A stretch of DNA of 14,623 bases from Spirogloea muscicola (taxonomy: Eukaryota; Streptophyta; Zygnematophyceae; Spirogloeales; Spirogloeaceae). A program made the position numbers and the translations under genes. Of this stretch, positions 8,901 to 14,623 are shown one piece after another. Each line of letters opens with the position of its first letter. The first letter of the stretch is position 1. The stretch is taken from the NCBI GenBank assembly GCA_009602725.1, contig WELB01000193.1:253781-268403 (forward strand), written 5' to 3'. Below the pieces are notes generated by a model. That model saw nothing but the letters and a program-made list of their open reading frames with translations, made no database searches and was not told where the DNA came from.

Positions 8901-10192
8901 GAGCTGCGGGTACGCTGGCGGCGGCAATGACGACTCTCCCCCGGATGTTGCCGCTGCGATCGAGGGCCTCCTGGCTCAGACGACCAAGTCAGAGAAGGTG
9001 TACCAATCTCTGAGCCCTGTACTACACGCTCTAAATATTCGAACCTTGACTTGACAACCATCAACCGTCAAGTCTTGATTGACACACTTTGATATGTCTA
9101 TTGATCTGATGTGATAGCTTGTTGCACAAGTGCTCTTCTGATGTCCCGGGCCTGACAGCGTCAAGCTCGCTGCAACTGGGGGCTTTCTCAGTAGAGGCCT
9201 CTGTGACGTTCATGAAGCCGTGCTGCCTCAGCTTGCACTGAGTCCATCTTCCAAGAAACTTCACATTCTGCAGAAACCTCTGCTTCAACTGGCCACATTC
9301 TGACACGGCCGTCGCTCCTGCAGGCCGCAACGCTGAATCAATTTCCTGCGGGGGGGGCGGTGAGTGCGACCACACACCCCCTGCCCACTTTCCAGCTGCA
9401 GCAGCGAGTGCAGCGAGGACCTCCAAAGTACTATGGGTTCTCTTGTTGCAGCACCAATGTGCACGCAGGGGGTCACTTGCAGGGTTTGCAAGACTCAGCA
9501 CAGCTGCCGGCATGTGGTCGCACTGCAGACACTGTCGCCGGAGCTCAATGAGGAGGACAGGCGGCGGAGCGCCGAGGAGCCTCGCACGCGGTCTGATCAC
9601 AAGCGCGCTAAGTGGCAGGGGCGGTGCGCATCACTTCTTAACTCACTTTGAGCTCATCCAGCAGCATTTGTCTCGCCTGCCATGTGCACGCTCTCTGCCG
9701 GCTGCTGGGCTTGCTGGCTTTTGAACGTGATGAAGCTAATGTGATACCAAGTCTGGCACTGGATGCGCAGATCTGGGACGAGCAGGCGAGCCTTACTTGG
9801 CAAGGCTGCCGACGAGGACGATGGGAGGATCCTAGAATCTCAGATGGATTCGCAGGTATAGTCACACTCATGTGCCGAAGCTAATGCGCCACTGCTTCTG
9901 GGTCTGATAATGGCTGGTCGATGCGTCATTGTCAGTCACTTTCCTCTGAGGTGCAAAAATGGCAGCAACAGCTCACGTGTCTACAGAGAGGGAGGCTGCG
10001 GACAGCTCTTGATGCCTCCTCCACCATCTGCTTGTGCAGATAGTGAGGTATGATGAGGATAACACCGGGAAGCAGCAGATCATCGAGCGGGCGAGGACGA
10101 GGAGTGTCTCCCAGTCCAGCTTGGCGTTGGGACTTCCCAGCGGCCAGAGTGAGTTCCCACTGCTTTCTCCAAGATTTGGCATCTGTCCATGA
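5893..10192 (+). CDS. MEI1: Multi-BRCT DNA-damage/meiosis protein, plant MEI1/TopBP1-like, 5'-partial
   Basis: TopBP1/Dpb11/Rad4 proteins are nuclear scaffolds. Their BRCT domains bind phosphoproteins in replication initiation and checkpoint signalling, and Arabidopsis MEI1 is needed for meiotic DNA repair (family knowledge). Traced exons are 5893-5978, 6463-6826, 6928-7095, 7218-7514, 7847 to about 8155, about 8321-8997, 9752-9855 and 10040-10192. They encode three BRCT regions, an A/Q/R-rich linker, the short conserved block DVAAAIEGLLAQT, then HWMRR, LESQMDSQ and VRYDEDNTGKQQIIERARTR before the stop at 10190-10192. This order matches plant MEI1-type proteins as I recall them. The N-terminal BRCT domains are absent from the window. 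The exon 7847/8321 junction and anything between 8998 and 9751 remain unresolved. The gene converges on EXO70. Confidence 0.85.
6047..6420 (+). repeat. Intronic minisatellite, unit GAGTCTGAGGAAT
   Basis: About 370 bp of near-tandem copies of a 13-bp unit GAGTCTGAGGAAT, interspersed with a 10-bp variant GTCTGAGGAA. The left end is more diverged and the right end more homogeneous. It lies wholly inside the 5979-6462 intron of the MEI1-like gene and makes up most of it. Confidence 0.95.
6418..6460 (+). repeat. CGG triplet tract at splice acceptor
   Basis: An uninterrupted run of about nine CGG units, then GGGCGTGGTGGCGGCGG, directly joins the 13-bp minisatellite to the AG acceptor at 6461-6462. 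It replaces the pyrimidine tract normally expected before a 3' splice site. Confidence 0.9.
6827..6927 (+). other. MEI1: MEI1-like intron with GC donor (GC-AG)
   Basis: The exon ends GAGCAG and the intron begins GCAAGC, matching the known AG|GCAAG consensus of GC-AG introns. It ends GGCGCAG before AAG GCG GAG GTG. This junction keeps phase 0 and reproduces family spacing from TFPPEQ to KAEVKAQVLQG. I found no GT donor that keeps frame. Confidence 0.7.
6928..7514 (+). other. MEI1: MEI1-like exons: BRCT regions II and III
   Basis: Exon 6928-7095 encodes KAEVKAQVLQGSGTI, PDFLICPHG and VSLHWVRFCVK, the body and conserved Trp of BRCT II. Exon 7218-7514 encodes EEWLHDAGAHVLYRP, LPGLGG and KLCFSQYG. 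It then gives a full BRCT III: AKWTEKLSRQVTHLVV, RSGEKYLTALKWGLKIAT, IEWLYACTRE. The THLVV strand, GEKY helix and EWL tryptophan are classic BRCT signatures. Both introns flanking exon 6928-7095 fit best with GC donors. The downstream donor GAG|GTTTCG at 7515 pairs with the acceptor ACACAG at 7846. Confidence 0.85.
7096..7217 (+). other. MEI1: MEI1-like intron with probable GC donor (GC-AG)
   Basis: The exon ends GTCAAG and the intron begins GCACGG, ending GGCTGCAG before GAG GAA TGG. This gives HWVRFCVK joined to EEWLHDAG with the spacing expected of the family. A GT donor further on (CT|GTTGAC, near 7135) would insert about 13 extra residues, so the GC call is likely but not certain. Confidence 0.55.
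7752..7793 (+). repeat. 21-bp tandem duplication carrying GGTAAGTAT
   Basis: AAGTGGTAAGTATGACAACTG is followed directly by the same unit with one difference (A to G). Each unit contains GTG|GTAAGTAT, a strong 5' splice-site match, yet the pair lies deep inside the 7515-7846 intron. The frame of the preceding exon has already stopped before this point. Confidence 0.9.
7847..8997 (+). other. MEI1: MEI1-like exons: post-BRCT linker
   Basis: The exon starting at 7847 reads NKLLLLDGFQPRELL, then LALTQNPTQAARLAAG. It aligns without gaps to the segment after the last BRCT of plant MEI1. It stays open to TGA at 8162-8164, so a donor must lie before that; I could not choose one. The next coding segment is in a different frame and probably starts at the acceptor GTGGCAG (8320). 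It is rich in Ala, Gln, Arg, Gly and Ser for about 200 residues. It ends with SPPDVAAAIEGLLAQTTKSE, a short conserved block of the family, before the donor AAG|GTGTAC at 8998. The linker is poorly conserved, so only its ends are secure. Confidence 0.65.
8209..8244. repeat. Interstitial telomere-like repeat
   Basis: CCTAAACCCTTAACCCTTAA followed by CCCTTTATTCTTAACC: one CCCTAAA-type unit plus CCCTTAA variants. It lies between the 7847 and 8321 exons of the MEI1-like gene. Confidence 0.75.
9752..10192 (+). other. MEI1: MEI1-like terminal exons
   Basis: Exon 9752-9855 (acceptor CCAAG, donor CAG|GTATAG) reads WHWMRRSGTSRRALLGKA then GRILESQMDSQ. The final exon, 10040-10192 (acceptor CTTGTGCAG), reads IVRYDEDNTGKQQIIERART and ends at TGA 10190-10192. 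The junction recreates the family's C-terminal signature of a TESQ-like motif followed by VGYxEDxxGxQ and IDRxRTRS. The tail after RTRSVSQSS runs about 25 residues longer than I recall for Arabidopsis. Exon 9752 begins with two bases of a split codon, so at least one further exon is needed between 8997 and 9752. A candidate around 9529-9623 encodes ELNEEDRRRSAEEPRTR but does not fit the phase cleanly. Confidence 0.75.
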
Positions 10193-10838
10193 GAGTCATG
10201 TCCGGACCTCTTGAGCATTCGCAGTCACAAGACTGTGATAGCTGCATCAGATTGCTTCTTCTGGTGGGATCAGTATTGGGTGGCACATTACATCAGACGT
10301 CTATGTCAAGGACTTTGCATTCCCACCATCGGCCTGCATGCATGCCATCGGGCGACTGAAGCAGCATGTGCCTCTGCCATTGCAGCCCGGGAACAAGGCG
10401 GGGGCGGCTACCACGCGCTCCACCGCCTATTCTCTTCAGTAGATGGAAACAGATAATGCTCGGCAGATGGCAAGTCAGCCAGTCCACTGCACAACCTTCC
10501 AGGCTGTCTGCTGCATTTGGGTCACTGACAAATGTCAACCATTTCTACATTTGAGCTAATTGGGGATGTCAGCTGGTGACGCTGCTTGCTGCAACTTACG
10601 CCAGCAGCTGGATGCCCCACTCTGACCACACATTAAGTGGTCTGAACACATAAAGAAAATTGCTGGACAAGCACTTTTAAGCCCTCTCAGTGTACATCCA
10701 CATTTTGAGGTAAGTGGCACATGCTTAAGGAACTTAATCAAGAAGTGTCTAGGGTTTATGGTTTAGGGGTTTAGGAATTTGGGGAGGGGCTTGCAGGGCC
10801 TGTAGGGGTTTGCAATGGAGCAGAAGCGCTGGGAGAGC
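10193..10838. other. Convergent intergenic spacer (MEI1-like / EXO70)
   Basis: 646 bp between the two stop codons. It must hold both 3' UTRs and polyadenylation sites. Apart from the telomere-like motif at 10750 and one arm of the inverted repeat at 10818, I see no conserved element. No AATAAA signal stands out on either strand. Confidence 0.6.
10750..10775. repeat. Interstitial telomere-like repeat
   Basis: TAGGGTTTATGGTTTAGGGG followed by TTTAGG: about three imperfect TTTAGGG units in the spacer between the two convergent genes, about 65 bp past the EXO70 stop. Confidence 0.75.
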
Positions 10839-10853
10839 TCAGCGCTTCTGCTC
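10818..10853. other. 13-bp perfect inverted repeat over the EXO70 stop codon
   Basis: GAGCAGAAGCGCT (10818-10830) and its exact reverse complement AGCGCTTCTGCTC (10841-10853) flank a 10-base loop. On the minus strand the first arm is the last EXO70 codons (Glu-Gln-Lys-Arg) plus the T of TGA; the second arm is at the start of the 3' UTR. In RNA this would be a stable GC-rich hairpin. Confidence 0.9.
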
Positions 10854-12354
10854 AACACGCATCTTGCCCTCGAAGAGCTCAGAGAGCAGGCGCTCAAGGT
10901 CCTCGGGGGTATATTTGATGTACTTGCCTGGGTTCTTGCCACTCTCCAAGTACGAGCTGCACATGTGGTGACAACCTTTAGACAGGGCCTCACGAGAAAC
11001 AATCTATGACAACGTGTGGTGGGGCTTGAAGTTGGCGCTTTGGATGTTACTTGTGATTCGTAATTGCATTTTGCAGGGTCTACTTGAAGTTCCAGGCAAT
11101 GGTCATTGCTGGCGCACAGCACAGCAAGCAGTATTCTGCAGTATGGCGCTTAGCTAGCCCTGGCGGTGTGCCCCACCTGTAGCGCTTGAGAAAGGAGCGG
11201 TAGGCCGGCAGGAGGACTTCAGCTACAGCCAGCCGCACTGCCTCCCGCAGCTCAGTATCAGGGATGGTCCACTGGCACTGCGCACGGTGGAGCTCCTCAA
11301 AGGCTAGGTTGAAATTCTTGAAGCTGGAGCAGCGGCCATGTGCCAACGCAGATGCCGCCAAGATGGGTCAGAATCTCCAGAGTGTCTGAGAACATGCAGC
11401 TAAAGTATTGACGTCTGCGAGCTAGGCCAGCTGCGCAAAGAAAGCCCCATCTCCCTCACACACAGTAAGTTCTTATGCAGTGTGCAGCATCGGGGCCTGG
11501 AAAGATAGCAAGGTGCAATCGCGGGCTGGACAGAGTCACAAGGAAGACTGACCGCTCCTTCAGAACTGTGCGATTCACACCGCTGTCTCCGCCACTGCTG
11601 CTCATTCCTCCTGATCCCCCCGAAGACAGGCCCTGGCCGCTCAGGTAGCCCAGCACCTGCGTGAGCAGCGAGACAACACTGAGATTTGGTGACCATGAGG
11701 CAGCCCTCCTGCTACCGTTGCAGCTGATGCAGTTGCCAGCTCCTGATACTGCAAGACAGGAAATAATCTCAAGAGAAGGAGACTCACACTATTGAGCTTT
11801 TGCATCTGTACATCACATAAACTTCATAGCTAGCGACAGGAGTCAGTCATGCTCACAAGCTTGCAGCCCAAGGCCAAATAATTCTAGCGTCCTTATTTGA
11901 CATGGCAGGGGCTGACACGGAGGCGCACCCTGCCCCATGCGGCTCGCTGATACTGGTTGGCATGCTGCTGCACGACCCGACGGTGCCGCTGAACCCAGTC
12001 ATCGCCCAGAAGGTCTTTGGCCTCGGACCTGTGGAGGCAGGGCCAGGGCCCAAGAGCCGCTTACGGGCTGAGTTCTTGCAGCTGTTGCTTGGTATGACAA
12101 GAACTTCCGTCACGGAACCTGGCCTCTGCTTGACTGAGGTGAGTGTGCACCTCCGTACAGAGCGGACCATGTAGTGGACGTTGTTCATGAGGAAGAGCTG
12201 CGTGAGCGCTGGGTCGCGGTACAGCTTCGCCTTGGCATCGAGGTTGTTCTGCAGGACCTGCATGATGCGAGCAGTGGCCACAGCCAGGCGCGAGCCCTGG
12301 TCGCCGTCCTCGCCAGCGTCCTCGCCGAACAGCAGCTTCAGTGTGTTCTGGTAG
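10839..12354 (-). other. EXO70A1: EXO70 C-terminal exons and stop
   Basis: Exon 12354-12151 contains ARIMQVLQNNLDAKAKLYRD and the HYMVRSVRR block. Exon 12028-11929 contains SEAKDLLGDDWVQRHRRVVQ. Exon 11656-11553 is a Ser/Gly-rich linker ending TVLKER. Exon 11323-11177 contains FKNFNLAFEELHRAQ, WTIPDTELREAVRL and SFLKRY. The last exon, 10956-10839, ends ESGKNPGKYIKYTPEDLERL then LSELFEGKMRVEQKR-stop. Known EXO70 biology places the phosphoinositide- and membrane-binding surface in this C-terminal domain, and the lysines of GKYIKY and the final KR are present. Introns are 122-272 nt and all GT-AG. Confidence 0.94.
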
Positions 12355-14623
12355 CTGCACTTGGCAGGACGCTGCGTTAAGCAGGTGTCTAACTCGAGAT
12401 CCCTCGACACGGGCTTCAGAAGCGGAAGTCATGGCCTCTCTGTACCAAAGTCTGGGCTTATTCCTCGGCAGAGAAGACTTACTCAAACAGGAACTTGACA
12501 TAGTTGATGACATAGCTTGTAAGCGGGTGCACAGTGCCGTCCGCGACCGGCGTCTTTGTCGCATCCTTCTCTACTGCCTCCTCGAACTCGCCGAAAGTCT
12601 CACGCGCCGTCACAGACAGCCGCCGCAGCAAGCCCTTGGCAGCGTCTCTCATTGGGAGGCAGGCATCGCCAGAGAACACACGGTCCACCTGAGCAAGCGG
12701 TGGTCCAAGTTGCATAAGGTCTTGAGACTCTGTGGCATGCTAAAATTGTACATGATGAATTAGGATCAGAAGACCGAACATCGCACCTCGCCGAGGACGT
12801 CGCGCATGGTTTCGTACATGTCCAGCAGCACAAACAGCTTCTCAGGTGACCGCTTGGACCTCGCAATGGCCTCCCCGAATGACAGCAGCATCGTCATCCC
12901 AGGCTCCGCGAGCTCGGCGAAGCAGCGCTCGCGGTGGGGATCGAGCCCAATGTAAACCGCGTCGCACAGCTGCCGCTCGCTCGCAAACAGCAGCTTGATC
13001 TGGCAAGCATAACGGGAAACTGCAGTGAGCCGCGGCAACAGCGTGTCCCCTACACCGCCGAGGACTACACAAGAAAGGCGGCGGTATCCAGCGCCATCGA
13101 AAAGATCGCGCAAGGAATGAAGGACAGTCGGCTGCCGCACCGTGACATGCATGAACTGGATCCAGCACCCGATCTTGCCCTCCAGCATCTCCCACTGCAT
13201 CTTGAGGATGTCCTCGCGGCTCAGCTTCTCAACGCCCAGCTTGCGCAGGCTGACCTCCACCATGCCGCCTCGCACTTCCCTGCAGGCAAGCCATGGCACG
13301 GGACACGCAGAACACACACGAGTGAGTGAGTCCATCCATTGGCTGTGCAGGCCGAGCTCACACTCAGCCGGGCGAGTAGGAGCAAGTGGCCACGCACTTG
13401 TAGGTCTTGGTGCACGGCACTGCGGCGCCGGCGGAGACCATGCGCTGGGCGATGGCCAGCAGGCGGGGCACGGCCGCGGGCGTCACCAGGACCGGCAGCT
13501 CCAAGCTGGCCCCGGCCGCCGGGCCACCGCCACTTGCGCCATCCCGGCGGCCGTTTGGTGGGGCAGCCTCGTCAGTCTCCACGACGCCCCGGATGCTCTC
13601 TGGCAGGAGCTTCATCAGGTGCTCCGCATCGACGTTCTTGCTGCGCAGCACGAGACAAGCAACTACACCAGCGTCAGAAGAAACAGCACTTTCAGAATAT
13701 GTTTTTAGATCTGCCAAATATCTTCAAGAAGTTGACGAGAAACCTTAGATTCAGGACTTAGTGTCATGCAATGGCTGTGAGAGGCCAGCCCGAAGGAATG
13801 TACAAGGTCTGAAAGGGCCAGAAGGTGCAGAAAGCATGGAACTACACTTGATGACTCCACCGAGTGGGCGCTCAATAACCTCTAGTCAACCGCTTGCCCA
13901 TGCTAAGAAACTTTAGAAATCTCAGCAAATTAAGCGCAGATCAGAGAATACAGAGGGCGGAGAGACGTCGCCCTGGTTGAGCCCGGAGGCAGCCGCGAAG
14001 GCACTGTCGCAGCTGTGATGATGGTCAGCTACTGCACGGCACATTGGGAAAGCGCTGGCTCGGCTTGGGCGCTCGCCGTCAGCACCTGTTGGTGGCCAGG
14101 AGGGTGCGGAACTCGTCCTCGAGCTTGGCCAGCGCCTTGTGGAGGAGGCCGCGGGCGTGCGATAGCGCCGCCTCAGAGCTCTTGTACGTGTGGTTGCCGT
14201 CGAAGAAGGCCACGGCGCCCTGCAGGCGGTCCACGGCCTCCAGGTACGCGTCCAGGTCGCGGCGCGGGCCCTCCAGTACCCGCGGCTCCACCTGAGAGCG
14301 CGCCGCCAGCGCCAAATCAAAACCGTTGCCAAATTGGGCGCTGCGCCAGAGCTCGATCGATCGCGTGGCCAAGGCCCTGCATCCGGCGGCGGCATCGGCG
14401 GCGGCGGGCGCGCCGCACCTGGCGCGAGACGTCGAATTGCGCCAGCACGGCCTCTGTGGCCTTGAGCGTGGCGTCGATGTTCTCGTGCGCCTTGCGGAAG
14501 GCGTGCGTCTTCACCTGCGCGCAACATCGCAGACGGACCGGCTTCAATGACAATATTGCGGCAAGCCGGGAGCCGCCGTCGGCGGCGACGGCGGCAGCGG
14601 CGGCGGCGGCGGCTGCGGCGGCG
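10839..14623 (-). CDS. EXO70A1: Exocyst subunit EXO70 (plant EXO70A1-like), 11 exons, 5' end cut by window
   Basis: EXO70 is a rod-shaped subunit of the octameric exocyst. It tethers secretory vesicles to the plasma membrane and binds PI(4,5)P2 through its basic C-terminus (family knowledge). Eleven exons on the minus strand can be joined at GT-AG sites without a frame break: 14514-14419, 14291-14086, 13640-13398, 13279-13141, 12999-12787, 12688-12483, 12354-12151, 12028-11929, 11656-11553, 11323-11177 and 10956-10839. They total 1,776 nt, or 591 residues plus TGA. Plant EXO70A proteins are about 630-640 residues, so roughly 50 N-terminal residues are missing or lie in the open frame running to 14623. 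Diagnostic blocks include EKLFVLLDMYETMRDV, TVHPLTSYVINYVKFLF, LFLMNNVHYMVRSVRR and ELREAVRLAVAEVLLPAYRS. There is no stop, frameshift or lost conserved block, so the gene looks intact. The EXO70A1 rather than other EXO70 clade is inferred. Confidence 0.95.
12483..13640 (-). other. EXO70A1: EXO70 central exons
   Basis: Exon 13640-13398 opens with SKNVDAEHLMKLLPES, passes a glycine/alanine-rich spacer, and resumes at VLVTPAAVPRLLAIAQRMV. Exon 13279-13141 carries VSLRKLGVEKLSREDIL and KIGCWIQFMHV. Exon 12999-12787 carries IKLLFASERQLCDAV, MLLSFGEAIARSKRSPEKL and the DMYETMRDV block. Exon 12688-12483 carries ETFGEFEEAVEKDATKT and HPLTSYVINYVKFLF. The intervening introns are 118, 141 and 98 nt. 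Every junction gives the residue spacing expected for plant EXO70. The spacer between the VDAEHLMKLLPES and LVTP blocks is the usual variable loop of the family. Confidence 0.93.
13774..13830. repeat. Dispersed ~55-bp repeat, copy 5, in EXO70 intron
   Basis: GCTGTGAGAGGCCAGCCC, then GAAGGAATGTACAAGGTCTG and AAAGGGCCAG. It lies inside the 13641-14085 intron of EXO70, the longest intron of that gene, which suggests that an insertion lengthened it. Confidence 0.7.
14086..14623 (-). other. EXO70A1: EXO70 N-terminal exons
   Basis: Exon 14514-14419 encodes VKTHAFRKAHENID and then EAVLAQFDVSRQ, the conserved N-terminal helix of plant EXO70. Exon 14291-14086 continues with EPRVLEGPRRDLDAYLEAVD and SSEAALSHARGLLHKAL, and ends at LLATN plus two bases. 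Those bases join C at 13640 to make a serine codon. The frame stays open upstream of 14514 to the window edge. It passes an alanine-rich CGG-encoded tract and SRLAAI, which resembles the SRL helix that precedes the knob in plant homologues. It is therefore unclear whether CAG at 14517-14515 is a splice acceptor or a glutamine codon. The start methionine cannot be placed. Confidence 0.85.
14563..14623. repeat. CGG/GCC triplet tract at window edge
   Basis: Run of CGG/GGC triplets with GAC and CAG interruptions. In the EXO70 direction it reads as polyalanine, open into SRLAAI, so it may be 5' coding sequence or 5' UTR/intron of EXO70. Confidence 0.8.

Noticed and set aside
9061-9600. 179-codon minus-strand ORF
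   Set aside because: Antisense within the MEI1-like gene, no motif, and it covers sequence that must contain a plus-strand intron or exon.
13922-14527. 201-codon minus-strand ORF over EXO70 exons 1-2
   Set aside because: Out of frame with the conserved EXO70 blocks; it is a shadow of GC-rich coding sequence.
1-14623. CRISPR array, phage, plasmid or bacterial defence system
   Set aside because: The genes are spliced eukaryotic genes. The tandem arrays have no unique spacers and no cas-like ORFs are present.

Overview
The window is eukaryotic nuclear DNA and carries the distal part of one multi-exon gene and nearly all of another, arranged tail to tail. Both resemble the land-plant forms of their families. 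Degenerate (TTTAGGG)-type telomeric motifs, GC-rich coding exons and many GCN/CGG triplet tracts suggest a green-lineage genome, most likely a streptophyte alga. That assignment is inference; no species is claimed.

Layout. Positions 1 to about 5,880 are a gene-poor, repeat-rich tract. It contains a 42-bp minisatellite (978-1189), a triplet microsatellite, copies of a roughly 55-bp dispersed repeat, two similar diverged blocks (about 340-1562 and 5530-5905), and frameshifted 3'-end relics of non-LTR retrotransposons (about 2350-2740, 4341-5160 and 5414-5500). The largest relic has a CxCx11Hx3C knuckle followed by PD and DV motifs, as in R2-like elements with a restriction-like endonuclease.

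Positions 5893-10192 (+) encode the C-terminal part of a multi-BRCT protein of the plant MEI1/TopBP1 (Dpb11/Rad4) type. I traced exons 5893-5978, 6463-6826, 6928-7095, 7218-7514, 7847 to about 8155, about 8321-8997, 9752-9855 and 10040-10192 (stop). Two consecutive introns appear to use GC-AG borders. Another intron holds a 13-bp minisatellite that runs into a CGG tract directly at the splice acceptor. The N-terminal BRCT repeats expected for this family are not in the window.

Positions 14623 to 10839 (-) encode EXO70, closest to plant EXO70A1. I traced eleven exons whose ten canonical GT-AG introns all preserve frame, giving 591 codons from the conserved VKTHAFRKAH block to the stop. The first exon lies at or beyond the right edge. 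Half of the donors are GTGCG.

The two genes converge on a 646-bp spacer holding a telomere-like motif and a 13-bp inverted repeat that overlaps the EXO70 stop codon. The genes have unrelated jobs (nuclear DNA-damage/meiotic scaffold versus plasma-membrane exocytosis) and are simply neighbours. I found no prokaryotic operon, CRISPR array, RNA gene or defence system. The most unusual signals are splice-site and repeat features.
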